NCBI RefSeq assembly: GCF_040436345.1
Contig: NC_133237.1
Location: 24,371,749 to 24,435,748 of the forward strand
Length of the DNA: 64,000 bases
Direction of reading: 5' to 3'
From: Pagrus major
Taxonomy: Eukaryota > Chordata > Actinopteri > Spariformes > Sparidae
Shown here one piece after another: positions 10,150-21,848 of this stretch. The notes beneath the pieces were generated by a model. It was not told the DNA's origin. It worked only from the letters and a program-made list of their open reading frames with translations, and did not search any database. The translations under genes were made by a program, and so were the position numbers. How positions within the stretch are numbered: position 1 is the stretch's first letter; each line of letters begins with the position of its first letter.

Positions 10150-12545
10150 ATGAAGCATCGCTCTGGAGTATTTACTAGTGACAGAACAGGTGGTTCCTGT
10201 CTCATTATGGATAAACAGATGAATGAACTGATGGTCCGTTCAGATCGCTGCCCAATTCCCCGTCGTCATGGAGACGGGAGGTGTGAAGTGTGAGCTCTAA
10301 TTAACTGCCTTCGTTCTCTTCTCTCATGATACAGTAATTCATTTGTTCGGTCTGTTTCTTTCACTGTGTGTGTTCATATAAGCACCACACAGTGTCTCCT
10401 ACACGCCTACACAGCTTTTACATTTAGGATTTTATTGATGTGTGAACATTACCAGCATACACAACCCCCCATTTATTTTACAGCAGCGATCACGATGTGC
10501 TCGTCATAGTAAAGCTGGAGAAACAGCTCACTCCGATGAGTCGCCCGCTGCACCGACAGCGTCAGCACCTGCGATCTGATTTCATTTCCCTCTCTATAAA
10601 GACATCAGCAGAAGGGCATAAGTCATTTTCTTGCATCAATTTGCTTTAATAAATCTGGTGTCTGAGAGAGGGGGGGGGGGGGGTTTGGAGAGAGAAGCTG
10701 AAGGACATGAAGGAAACATGTCTGGTTTTAAAGCACTGAACTGAACTTTTGACTGCAATCTGGTCTGATTTACATCATTTAAGCAGGAGACGAACGATTA
10801 ATTGATTGGTTGTTAACTATTAACTTCAACTAGTTTGATAAGCAACAGTGTTTAAGTACTTGAGATCAGTGTTGTTTCATCTCGGACAAAAAGGACTGCA
10901 GGGATATCACTGTATTACATAATTGTTTGATACCTTCTGTACTAAACGACGGTTTCTATGAGACAAGAGTCACGTAGAAAAACCTGAAGCTTGTACCAAA
11001 AACTGTATTGTGTAAGGAGGATGGTCTAAAAGTACACATATACAGTACACATACACAATACCGATACGCAATATCAGAAATATCAGAAAACATAAACAGA
11101 TATCGACACGGATATGTCTGTGATAGGCCAATATCAGGCTCTGATGTAAACAGCAATAAAAGAAGTGACTGATGATGGATTGTCTTTGTCTTCTGTGGGT
11201 GTTTCCACGTGTGTGTGGATCTTTCATGTGAGCCTATGTTTTGTAGGTTTTTATTATGTGTCATGCTGTTGTAGGAGTCGCTCTGGTCTTGGTCATGACT
11301 CGGTCTCGGTTTAGGAGTTCTTGACTACAACACCCTATAATCAGGAGAAACCCATGTTGAGTCATTTTTAAGAGAAGAAAAAGTGGAAACTGATTCCAGC
11401 TTCTATCTTTGGGCTGTGGACAAAACAAAACATTCGAGGACGTCATCTCGGGCCTTTTTCTGACATTTTATAGACCAAACAACTAGTCAGTTAATCAAGA
11501 AGACGATTGACCGTGAAAATACTTGTTAGTTGCTGAAGTCGCTGTAGTTTTTTGGGGTACAGTGTGCTTGTCATGGTGCTGTCCGGCATACTTGAAGCTC
11601 AAAATGGAAATGTTGAATGTTTGAATAAGTTTTAATTGAACTGTAAACTGGTTCTGTATTATTTGAGCTGCAATTTAAAACATTCATAACTCTAATTTGA
11701 ATTACTGAGTGAACAACTCTAACTTACTGTTTTGAGTTTGGGAAACTTACAATGTTTAGTCGGCATGAGTCCAACTTTAACGTAAAGTAAATTGTCAGAA
11801 CACAATTTAATTAGATGGCAAAACTGTTTCAAAACATATCATTTTGAGTTAGTATCTAACTCAACTCTAACTTTCAAAGAAGAATATTAAATTATTAGTT
11901 GGGGTCAAAACACAAAGATTTAATGCAGTAAGTTGCCTTGAAATTTTAAGTTTTCTCAACTTTTTCAATTTTACAGTGTGCAACTTCTTTATGGGGAAGA
12001 ATAGTCATGTAGAAGTACACAAAAGTCATACTTGAGTAAAAGTAAAGATATTGTGTTAAAATATTACTTTGGTAAAAGTGAAAGTCATTCATATGAATAA
12101 TACTTAAATAAAAGTATTAAAGAGTCTATTAATAAATCTAATGAGTGTTTTTCTATCTGATTAATTTAAAAATCAACCACTTTGTCTGTGATGCATCAAG
12201 TAATCTGCTAAGTAACTAAAGTCATCACAGAAATGTAATGGAGTAGAAGTATAAATCAGCAGAAAATAGCACTGATCAATTAAAATACAAGTACTTCAGC
12301 ACAGTACTCGAGTACATGTACTTGATTACATTCATCTGCATCAGTAAAATCTGATGTTATAAGAGTGAAGGTTGAGCTTCTGAAAGCTGAAGGACGGACG
12401 GGAAATAACTTGAATCAGCTGGTCTGAGGAGCTGGAACAGACTGAATAACTGTCCTCCATCGACCCAAGGCCACCCTGAATGGACAGCTCACACCTTCCT
12501 GGAGACCTGAGTGGGCTGGAGAGAGTTTATATACAGAGGATATAA
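10150..12545. repeat. Duplicated non-coding block, copy A (interrupted)
   Basis: 10150-10790 and 12360-12545 align collinearly with 14610-15315 (copy B). Shared landmarks include 'gtctcattatggataaa', 'cgatcacgatgtg' (A) with 'tgatcacgatgtg' (B), 'cattttcttgcat' with 'attttcttgcat', 'agctgaaggac' and 'cttcctggagacctga'. A G14 homopolymer sits at 10670-10683. The two parts of copy A are split by about 1.6 kb of repeat-like DNA. The copies lie on either side of the RASD-family gene in the same orientation. Confidence 0.8.
10791..12359. other. Repeat-derived insertion inside duplicated block A
   Basis: 10795-10860 and 11460-11535 resemble ends of the fish 'gattaatcgattaat' hAT-like element. 11990-12340 is a copy of the 'acttgagtaaaagtaaagata' repeat. 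No gene recognised; the minus ORF 10956-11264 has no family features. Confidence 0.6.
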
Positions 12546-13131
12546 ATAGATCTTCTTCTCAGCAGCAGCAGAGAGCTGAGTGTCTAACGTGGACTCTCTC
12601 CATGGTGCTGATTTCATTCAGCTCAATATCCCCCCTCTCACCTCCTCTCACCTCTTTAATAAACAATACTCTGCCTCTTTTGTTTCCTCTCAATGCCCTG
12701 ATGACACACGAGTGTAGACTGTCGCTGCTGCTGATGAAGCAGCCTCTTGGCACACCTCGGGCCCTTCGAGCCTTTCACTCCTCGCCGTGGGAGGACCGGA
12801 GATGTGAACAATCTCAACAAGTGTCTGACAACATGAGGAGACGTTTAAGGTCTCTGACTGACTCATCTCTTCCCACGTCATCACGTTTTGCATCACAATG
12901 AACTGACATGAATCTGTTTCTTATGAATACATTGAAAAGAGCAGATGAAGAAGTGAGAATTATAAATATATTTTTTATTAGAGGCATGATATAATAATAA
13001 TACAGGTACATACAAAAAAAGCAGAGTATGAACGCACTGGTCCAGCCAGGTGCTTACATGAGAGTATAACTCCTTACATAATACGACATTGCAGCATACT
13101 ACTACAATTGGTTTGTGAGAAGGCTGGAGAT
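12546..13131. other. Downstream flank of the RASD-family gene
   Basis: This is probably the 3' UTR and downstream DNA of the minus-strand gene. 12590-12900 is relatively GC-rich with open frames on both strands, but they match nothing I know. Confidence 0.4.
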
Positions 13132-14286
13132 TCATTGAATCTGACACCTCTCGGGTTTGTGTTGCTTGCTGGATCTCAGCACCAGCTGCAGGTCGCTGGT
13201 GAAGCTCGGCCGACGCGCCAGAGGGTCTGTGGCGGCGCAGGGCGCGCCGAGCCCCCGCGTCCGCCTCGCTCCCCTGCCCCGCTGGCCGATGCACATGGAC
13301 TGGTAGGTGAGGATGGAGACGAGCTGGTGCCGGGACGGGCTGGTCTCAACAGGCAGTCCCCCAAGAGTGGCGAGGGCCCTGAACGCAGCTTCCAGCCCGG
13401 TGCCGTCTTTGGCCGACGTTTCGAAGAAGGAGACGTCCTCACCGAGGCTCTCCGTCACCTCCGCGCGGCTCACGGCTCCCGGCGCCTCCAGGTCCGCTTT
13501 GTTCCCGCAGATCACAGCCGGTACTCTCGCGGGATGTTTCAATTTGAGTAGCTGTGCTTTGGCAGCTTTGATCTCGTTGAGCAGCGCGCAGACTTCATCG
13601 AAAGAGTTTCTGTCATCCAGACTGAAGACGAGCAGGAAGGTGTCACCTGGAGGAAAGAAAACATGAACATTTAATATAAAAGTCGAGTTTAAAGACACAA
13701 ATCTCACAATCTAGAGATTATTATACACATTTATGTCCAGAATCGTACAGTTTGTCTCACCTGTCAGGATGGATAACCTCCGTTTCGCGGGGAAGTTCCT
13801 CTCACTCGCTGCGTCCAGCAGATCCACCTGATAAGCTTCTCGTCCGATGTGGAACAGCTTCCTGTGAAAGTCCTCAGCTGTGGGCTCGTAGTTCTCTTCA
13901 AATTCGTTCCCCAAGAACCTCCTCAGGATGTTGGTTTTACCCACTTTGGGAGCACCGAGCACAACCACTCTGTGACAGTTCTTGGGCTTGGCCAGTCCCA
14001 GCTCCAGCAGGTCCACGGACCGCTTCGGGAGCCGATCAGTCGACCGCTGCCTGTTCCCAGAACTCGAGGATCTACTCGCAGCCGCTCTCTTCTCGTGCTG
14101 CCTCCAGCTCTCCCTCACGGTCTTGATGATGCCCATGCCTGTCTTGGATATGCTTGAGACTTTGGGGTGCTGTGTGGCCGGAGAGCTCTGGAGAGCTGGG
14201 TGCGTAATGCGTGACTGCCCGGTGAGAGAGTTGAACATGTCCAGGATGCCATCAACGGGAAGGTAGAACTTCTCAGTTGTGTTCAT
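13132..14286 (-). CDS. RASD-family (Dexras1/Rhes-like) small GTPase with long N-terminus
   Basis: Two exons, 13761-14286 and 13132-13646, join in phase at ACA-G|GT to give 346 residues. The G domain follows RASD1/RASD2: 'KNCHRVVVLGAPKVGKT' (P-loop 111-118), 'EPTAEDFHRK' (switch I), 'RRLSILTGDTFLLVFSLD', NKAD (G4) and ETSAK (G5). The RASD cationic tail has 'ARRPSFTSDLQLV', and the CaaX box is CQIQ for prenylation. RASD proteins are membrane-bound, inducible Ras relatives that modulate G-protein and cAMP signalling. Two oddities: about 100 residues precede the G domain (about 30 in RASD1), and the G3 box DxxG reads DAAS (158-161), which predicts altered GTP hydrolysis. An internal start at Met51 is possible. 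The intron position after LTG supports the family. I cannot assign which RASD paralogue it is. Confidence 0.88.
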
Positions 14287-14382
14287 CTCCGTGTTCTGTC
14301 AGAGACACCGAGAGGCGATCAGAAATCTTACCGACCCAGCTGCTTCTCCATGTGTGCGCCGAACCAGAGCCGAGCGCGCTCT

Positions 14383-14450
14383 CTTATACACCCACAGCGC
14401 CTGCGTCACCGGCTCAACCCGACTCACCCAGAGAAGACACTCCTTTTATA
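14383..14450 (-). promoter_or_regulatory. Two TATA-like boxes upstream of the RASD-family gene
   Basis: On the minus strand TATAAGAG (near 14383-14390) and TATAAAAGG (14442-14450) lie 100-165 bp before the ATG in GC-rich DNA. A TATA promoter would fit the inducible nature of RASD genes; which box is used is unknown. Confidence 0.5.
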
Positions 14451-14609
14451 GAAGCATAAAGCAAAACCCAAAAAAAGCACACAACAATCTCCGGTTTGAA
14501 GTCGCTACCCTGTGCAGAAAAATGAGTTCTGGAGAGGAGTTTGTAGCTTTAGGAACCAAAATGATCCAAATCAGACTGAAGATTTAAAACATCCTGATGT
14601 GTTGAAACC

Positions 14610-15315
14610 TGATTAAATGCTCTGGTCTATTTTTAGCACCTCACAAACAGGTGTTTCTGTCTCATTATGGATAAATGGATGAATGGACTGATACATAATT
14701 GCACAAATCCCTGTAGTCATGGACACTGGAGGTCTGGGCACTAATTAACCGTGTTCATCCTCTTCTCTCAGTGCTGCTCGGTGCATTTCAATCTATTTTT
14801 ATGGTCTCATAACCACCACACGGTGTTTTCCTGTGCGCCTGCACAAGTCTGACATAACTGTGCATTTGGGAATTTTAGCTGTTCATCAGCAGCAGGACTC
14901 TGAACGCAACCCCCATTGCTTTCTGCAGCTGATCACGATGTGTTGGTCAGAGTAGAAGCTGCAGAGACAGCTCACTCTCTGCTGATGAGTCGTCAGCATC
15001 TGCACTGGTTTTATTAAAGACATCAATATCAGGGCACAAATTATTTTCTTGCATTCGTTTAAATCTTAGTTGAGAGTGAAGGTTTGGGAGGAGAACAGAG
15101 TGAAAGCTGAAGGACAGGAGGGAAATATCCTGTCTTCAACTGAACATTTCATCAGCAATCTGTCAGTACATGCAGGAGTCAAGTCACGTTGAATAACTGC
15201 AGCTTCTTTTCCATCAAATCATCCTTTTCACAAACCAAGGGCGCCTCTGAATGGAGAGCCCACATAACACATTTTCTTCCTGGAGACCTGAAGAATGGGT
15301 TAGTTATATAAAAAA
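14610..15315. repeat. Duplicated non-coding block, copy B
   Basis: Uninterrupted counterpart of 10150-10790 plus 12360-12545, beginning about 330 bp upstream of the RASD-family start codon. Its place fits distal promoter or enhancer DNA. No ORF of note. Confidence 0.8.
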
Positions 15316-15479
15316 AAGGAGAGACTTGATTGCCACAGAGCGTTTAACCTCAATCCAACGAGTGCAGTTCAGTGAATATCATCAGAAAACCATGTTTTGA
15401 TGGAAACGATAATGGAGGTACATTTTCTTTGTACTGAAACGTGTGCTGTTCTGATGGAAGACCTTCATTGTTGACCTGG

Positions 15480-16190
15480 TTTTCACACAACCCACTTGAA
15501 TAACAGTTGGCAAAGTTTCTGCAATCATCTTCAAGATGTGTTTAAACTTGACATTTCTTTATGAAATGAACGATGTGCTTATGGTCTGCTTGGGTTTAGG
15601 CACAAAAACACACAGGATTAGGAAAAGATGGTGTTTTGGCTTACCTGGTAGGCCTGCTGTCGCCACAAACACGGCAGGAAAACGTCCTGATGACACGTCA
15701 AAAATACCTCGCTTTCAGCTGCAAATGATCCTGAAGTTTTGTCAAAAATACTCAGTTTTCAGCTGAAAATGGTCCCGACATCTAAACAAAAAAGCCCTGT
15801 TTCCGGAGGTAAATGTTCCCAACATCTCATCAAAACGACTGTTTTCTTCTGCAAAAGGTCCCAATGCCTCGTCAAAAAACACCCAGTTTAAAGCTGCAGA
15901 TGGTCCTGACATCTCATCAAAAATATCCTTTTTTCAGCTGCAAATGGTCCCAATGTCTCAAAAAGAAAAACAAAAAAAAACAACCTGGTTTAAGGCTACA
16001 AATGGTCCCAACATCTAGTTAAAAACATCCGGTGGATTCGTGCTTACAATTGTTGAAACCTTGTATTGAACAGCGGTCTTAGCTGTCACACCACCACCTC
16101 CCGCTTCAGACGTGACAGTCAGCTCAAATACTTGTAATCTGAACATGACATGATTCTATGATTGTAGAAATGTTGATGTGACACACATGA
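15480..16190 (+). mobile_element. R1 element, copy 2
   Basis: Starts 'cagttggcaaagtttctgca', followed by the family leader ('gggtttaggcacaaaaacac', 'aggattaggaaaagatgg') and then about seven diverged units with 'caaatggtcccaac' and 'tcatcaaaa' (15690-16030). The right end near 16155-16180 is a degenerate inverted match ('gattgtagaaatgttgatg'). Non-coding. Confidence 0.65.
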
Positions 16191-16939
16191 AACACGACTT
16201 AACAGTTTGCAGAAACAGCACCGAGGACAAAACACCTGAAGTAGTGTAGATGACAAACAATAAGACAAGGAGTGGTTAACTGTGCCTCCTAGAGACAGAG
16301 TATCCTGTAAACACAATGTTTTGTCATTGTGGGTCATGGCAGCTTACACTGCATCTCTGAGGATATGTTTGTGCGACATGGATTTTCAGTCAGGAGATTG
16401 CATAGAGCACGATATTGTTTGTACTACTTAATACTGTAATGTTGTGTTTGGGGTCCCAGAAGTCCGTTTCTATTGTTGGAGTTTGTTCACAGCAGGATTT
16501 AGACCTCTCTTGAGAGTAAATCTCAAGTATAAGTAATATCACAGTTGTACATTGAGTTATACTTAAAGAATAACTCCAATTTTACACATTTAAGATGTCT
16601 TGAGATGTTTAAAAGTACTAAACTACTAAAAGGGGAAGTAGTATAATACAGCAGGCTATAAATAAGAGCAGGGCCACATGAGGCTGCACAACCTATATTA
16701 ACAAAAAATTACTTTTCTTGTGCATCTTTAGTGCATCTTATACCGTTTTTAATGTGCACATTTAACTTATCTTACCTTTTATTTACCGACATCATTCTAA
16801 TGATCTGTATTAATGTAGCATTTGAAGCCCCTTTCCAAAACTCAATTGTACGGTTGACAAACTGATGATAAAACCAAAAAGGAATTTCTAAGAACTTTAT
16901 TTTTTTTCCAGATTTTCAATACTTCTTATTTGTGGCTTT
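16191..16939. other. Intergenic, no gene recognised
   Basis: AT-rich DNA with some 'agtataagta'-like repeat remnants (16510-16630). The minus ORF 16119-16337 has no recognisable features. Confidence 0.5.
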
Positions 16940-16989
16940 TATTTTGAATGCATCAGTATTTATGGTCCTCGCTGAGTGCCGCCATCTTG

Positions 16990-17690
16990 ATGCAGCTGCG
17001 TGTCTGGTGGAGGTTTGTTGTGTATTGAGGATGCAGTGGGGCAGAGCTACACACAGTGGAGTGAGAGATGGTCCCAAATGGAAGAGGAAAGTTTACTTCT
17101 ACAAGAGGAAGAGGAGGCCAGGATCTCTGCTCTGGGGGATGATGAGGAGCAGAAGAGTCTGAGTAAAGACACAGCAGCTCTTTTAGACACAGTCAGAGCC
17201 ACAGAGGAGGAGCTGAGAGCTGAAGACGTCTCATTCCTGCAGAACTACACGGCTGCAATGAAGAGAGTCCAGCAGCGCCCCCTGCTGGACGATCCACAGC
17301 TGCCCTCAGGAGCTCTGATAGACATGGCCAAACACCTGGGCAACCTGACCCTTCAACATCTGGAACAAGGAGAAGGACATGGTGTCCTACACTCCTTTGA
17401 TTCTGGATCCGAACTCTGCTCATCCAGAACTCCTCCTGTCTGAAGATCTGACCAGCGTGAGCCACGGAGAGAGACAGAAGCTTCCGGATAATCCAGAGAG
17501 GCTCGACTGCTATCGTTTTGTCCTCGGCTCTGAGGGCTTTGACTCAGGAACTCACAGCTGGTCCAGTCTGGGTTGTCAGTGTGGCAGCAGAGTCTGCTGA
17601 GAGAAAGGGAGATATAGGCTTACAGTCCAGATTATCGGGAATAGGGCTCTATCAAGGTGAATGCACAACATGCTCTGTCATTCTCTGATC
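16990..17690 (+). pseudogene. Decayed TRIM-family (B30.2/PRY-SPRY) gene fragment
   Basis: The fragment retains the coiled-coil end of fish TRIM E3 ligases ('[17 protein letters not shown]', '[20 protein letters not shown]', '[15 protein letters not shown]', 'AKHLGNLT'). It then shifts by one base near 17360 into the PRY segment ('[20 protein letters not shown]', '[20 protein letters not shown]', '[13 protein letters not shown]'). The SPRY part has lost the usual DVEVGD stretch after HSW. It continues out of frame as [14 protein letters not shown], then decays. RING and B-box exons are not seen. Frameshift plus truncation indicate a pseudogene, although an unseen intron at the shift cannot be fully excluded. 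Confidence 0.82.
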
Positions 17691-18084
17691 CTGATAATAC
17701 ATACACATCTTCACACACACCTTCACTGAGAAGTTGTTTCCGGTCATTAGCACAGGAAACAACCTCCCCCTGAAGATATTACCGTTTGTCTGTGATGATA
17801 ATTGTGTTGATGATGAGGATTGTGGTGAACTTTTCTTGGTAACTTTTCTATGTATAAGCAATGTGTTTAAACTCCCACTGAAGATGTCATCAGTTAATGT
17901 CGCTGCAACGGTGAAACAAGTAAGTTAAAGTTCAACCAAAAAGGAAAATTCAGTCTTTATCTACTCACCCCCATGCTGACTGAAAGTCAGGTGAAGTTTC
18001 GTAGTCCACAAAACATTTCTGGAGCTTCAAAGCAAGACAGTGTTGCAGCAATCTCCTAAAAAACTGAAGTAAAAAAAAACAACA
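17691..18084. other. Intergenic, repeat remnants
   Basis: 17700-17900 contains an imperfect inverted stretch around 'tttccggtcattagcacagg'. 17940-18080 looks like dispersed fish repeat ('actcacccccatgctgac'). No gene recognised. Confidence 0.4.
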
Positions 18085-18480
18085 GATAATAATCTAAGCC
18101 TCCAGAAGCCCAGAGATACAAAATTGATTTGAAAAGAAATTATTCACAATCTTTTTCAAGCCAAAATCCTCACTGTAGCTGCTAAGCTAAAAGCGTCGGG
18201 TCTGAAGTGAGCACACAAGCTCGACTTTAAATCGACGGTGTAAATAAGGTCTTTTCAAATCAATTTGGGATCTCTGGGCTTTGGGAGACTTAGATTACGC
18301 CGGACGAGCTGTACAGAGCCATTATATGTTGAGGTTTTTCTTTTTACTTTTTAAAACAAGTCCCCATCGACTTCAGCTGTTTAGGAGAACGCTGCACCAG
18401 AAATGTCAACGGTCTCCAATGTGGGCAGCAGCAGGCTGGTTCAGTCCGGAGATTCTGTCCTCCACCTGGTGTTACTAAAG
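18085..18480. mobile_element. Foldback miniature element (family R2, copy 1)
   Basis: Arms of about 38 bp ('gcccagagatacaaaattga' with 'tcaatttgggatctctgggc') at 18105-18145 and 18250-18288 are inverted. 'cctcactgtagctg' lies between them and 'gacttagattacgccggac' follows. The element recurs in the opposite orientation at 40620-40990. Confidence 0.7.
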
Positions 18481-19195
18481 TGAGAAGACAACACACAAGA
18501 CAATAAGAGATCCATTGTGCTTGTACCCAGTGGTGTAACTGAGTACTTCCTCAAGTACTGTACTTCAATCCAAATCTGAGATATACCTGCACTTTGTGAA
18601 ACTTCTCCTTCTGAAGATAAATAAACTATTTCATATCCCTGTTGGATCACACTTTCACTGTTTTTCTGACTTTTTACAGATACATGGCTCTTCACAGTAC
18701 AGCCATACTACACACTTATGATGCTCTTATATTAAATGATGCACTGCTGTAGATGTAGCAGCCAACAGTAGATAACGTAGTTAAAATGAGCTCAACCTTA
18801 AACATCTACAGCAGGAAATGACAGATACACATGATCCCAGCAATAATATTAACTGCAACATCTCCTTGGCCTTTATTGGTTGTATTCAGCCGGGAGCGGT
18901 GGATTCTTGCAAATCAAATTACAGCCACTGGGTGGGCCCACAGACAGTGGATTTTTACACAGCTGACCTGTACTATCATATTCTACTGTCAAATCATAGT
19001 GACAATTTTAGCAAATATAACCCAAAAAAAAGTTACAGACTATAGCTTTAAGTTGGGTTTTGAATGCCAAAACTTTAGCTTGTAGTGGAGTTTGTTCACA
19101 CAGTTTAGTATAAGTACTTTCACTTAATCAAAGAATGTGAATATAGATCAATATTCAGTATAATTTACCATTCTGACAGTTTTAATACTCACTAG
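18481..19195. repeat. Dispersed fish repeats
   Basis: 18525-18620 is a short copy of the 'gagtacttcctcaagtactg' repeat. 18870-19060 matches the style of another fish repeat ('gccgggagcggtggattctt' to 'gttacagactatagctttaa'). No coding signal. Confidence 0.5.
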
Positions 19196-19323
19196 TTGTT
19201 GTTTGTCCTGCACAGTGAACGCGGCACAGTGTTAGCATCTCCAGTCGAGCCATCCTGCTAACGTTAGCTGGGCTGACGCTGTTAGCGCGGCTAGTGCTAA
19301 CACAAGCAGCGCCCGCTTCTTAC

Positions 19324-19376
19324 TGCTGTTCGGGAATGTTGTCATCATAAGTGGCCGCCGTGAAAAAGTTATTCAT
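19324..19376 (-). CDS. Candidate first coding exon, gene unknown
   Basis: An ATG in promoter-like DNA opens 17 codons (MNNFFTAATYDDNIPEQ) ending at a consensus donor CA|GTAAGA. No downstream exon was found within the window by eye, because repeats occupy 17.7-19.2 kb. I do not recognise the peptide. Confidence 0.3.
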
Positions 19377-19769
19377 CTTCGGTGGTTTTGCCACAAACTT
19401 TCCATTTTCCTCCCGCTTCCTCCGTCTCCCTGCACCTCTTACTTAATTTTCGCGCGGTTTGTTTTGCTAGTTTTATTGAATAATTTCTGCACATGCGCAG
19501 TAAGATGGGATAGTCCAATGTGGTGGAGACTGAAGGGGGGGATCCTGATATTATGATGTCATTCTAGCGCGGATTTAAAAAACCAAAACGTAATTAATTA
19601 GCGAAAAGTCAAAGACGAAGGCAATGAACTTTGCCTAATAGTCATAATTATATATTTATTATGTCTTAATGTTGTCAATAATCAGTAAGCTATGGCTGCT
19701 AGGTAACAGTCACTCAGGTGCTGTCGTAAAGTAAGCCCCGCCCACAGGCTCAGTGGCGACAGCAGGCTG

Positions 19770-19821
19770 TTCGCGCCAAAATTCCAATCTCAGGGTATAC
19801 GGCAGACAATTTGGCGCCAAA
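19770..19821 (+). promoter_or_regulatory. Paired E2F sites in a promoter-like segment
   Basis: TTCGCGCCAAAA (19770-19781) and the perfect palindrome TTTGGCGCCAAA (19810-19821) start 40 bp apart, in a CpG-containing segment just upstream of a candidate exon ending CTGAG|GTGAGTA at 19883. Such pairs mark cell-cycle gene promoters. Confidence 0.6.
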
Positions 19822-21848
19822 AACGTAAACACATAATGGTCGCTGACCCGGCGGATCAAGCAACGCCTGTCTGAGGACCTGAGGTGAGTAAACGTCGCTG
19901 TGTTAATGTGTTTTATTTGTACAGTTACCTGCTCAGGAAAGTTGAATGTATTTCTGTGTGGGAGTTGAAGTGATTGTAACTTTGATTGACTTGAATCCAG
20001 TCCTGAAGGCTTAGAGCAGTCATTTGTACACCCCTCGCAAGTAACAAGTACCGGTGACATGAAGCTAACATTAGCTTTTACTGCCAGTTAGCTTGCACTA
20101 ATTGTCTTAATACCTGAGCTAAACCCGGTGAGTTGAACATTTTACAGTATTTGTTGTGCTTCCGCCTCCTGTGACCACAGGACACAGCACAAGTCAGTGA
20201 TAAACACTGTTTTTTTCAGTACACCGAACCTCCATTGTGATTTTGATGTTTTTTTTCTGCCGTGTTTATTACATGAATTACGCCACATTAAATTCAATTT
20301 GGGTCACTATTCCGAATCAGTCGCTCGTTTTGGTAAAGTCGGCCTGAAACCTGGTGAAAGTTGAATGTAAAGGTCGAAGTCGAGGGATGGAGTTGTTATC
20401 ATCGCTGTTAGCTAGCTGACTTTAAAGTTGTTGCAGTTTCACTGTGGGGTCTGGTAAACCCGTAACCAGCTGCTTTTGATGATTAGTAAGGACACATGAA
20501 CCGGGTGTTGACGGTATAAAGGGCTATTTTGAGTTATTTCCCCGTCCTATTTCTACAGACAGGTTTGCTTGTTAGCTAAATAGTCCGTTGAGCTGTGTGT
20601 GTGTGTCCGTGTGTAGCCGTGACCTTGCTGTATAACATATTAATGACACCATCTTAGCCCTGATTATCTATGAATTGAAAAACGTGGACAATTCAGGTTA
20701 CTCCTATTTTGCTCATGTTAACTGCTGTATTAAAACTATGATGCAGGTATTACCTACTTAAAATGGCTGCTACACTAGATGTTTTTGGATGATTATTGCT
20801 GTTGCGTTAATGTGTATGTGTCATTTTACTGCTGTAGATGTTTAATGTTGAGCTAATATTAACTCTTTTATAAACTGTTGACTAGTTTAATCTACAGCAG
20901 TGCATCATATTGTATGAGATCATGTGTTTGTAGGTCACTGAGAGAGACACATCTGTAAAAAGTCAGAAATACAGCCTGTTTTCAGGGTTTTGATCATGCA
21001 CTCTCCAGCTAATCCGAGAGGGTTTTTAAATACTTTATTTAGCTTACGTGGAGTTTCACTGGACAGGAAGGGGAGGAAAAACTGTAATCCTACAAAATAA
21101 GCTGTCCCTGTAATAATTATTACAAATGTCAGTGACAACATCTGTAGTCTCATTGAGCCACTTGTTAGCAACCACTGTTTTTAAAGCACGTAAGCGATTC
21201 AAAATAAACTGTGGGACATTTAATGATGTATTTTATGTCGTAGAACAAAATGGGTAAATATCTTAAGCCTGTGGTAACCACAGACCTTATTTCAGGCATG
21301 TAACCTGGAAGAAAATTCAAAAACCTCATCGACTTTGAGACGAGGGAACCAAATGTGTAAAGTCACCAAGAAGACAGGTGTAATGTCATTTTGAGAAGTT
21401 TTTACACGCAATATGCAGCTTTGTTGTAGTCTGCTCAGAACGGTTTCTGTGTGTTTGTCTCAGATGAGTTCAGACAGAAGTTCTGCTTTATTGTGTTTTT
21501 AAGTCACTGCACTGGCTTTCAGTGGATAGGAAGCATATACTTTAAAATCTTATTACTTGTCTATAAAGCAGTAAATGTTCTTCAGGCCTGAATACATCTC
21601 TGATTGATGTATTTCTGTGTCTCTAGAGACATGTAGTTGTGATGTTATATTAAAGTGCTTTCTTCTCTCCCTCTGTGAACAGTGGGACTTGTCTGCTGTG
21701 ATCCTGTGAGCCCTGGCATGATGACTTTAGTGTTCAGAACTGCACAGAAAGCCGGTGAAGAAGCAGCTTCAAGTGGAACGAACTCTGACCTGTGTGGCAA
21801 ACAGACCGGGAGAGGAGGGATATGAGGTCTCACAGACACCAAAGAAAG
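19822..21848 (+). other. Candidate spliced transcript, gene unknown
   Basis: A first exon ending at 19883 (GTGAGT donor) and a second exon at 21683-21848 (acceptor CTGTGAACAG, donor GTAAGTG) have good splice sites. The second exon holds only a 35-codon ATG frame (from 21718). The frame open to its 3' end lacks an ATG. It may be a 5' UTR or non-coding transcript of a gene whose other exons I cannot find. The intervening DNA shows no other feature. Confidence 0.3.
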
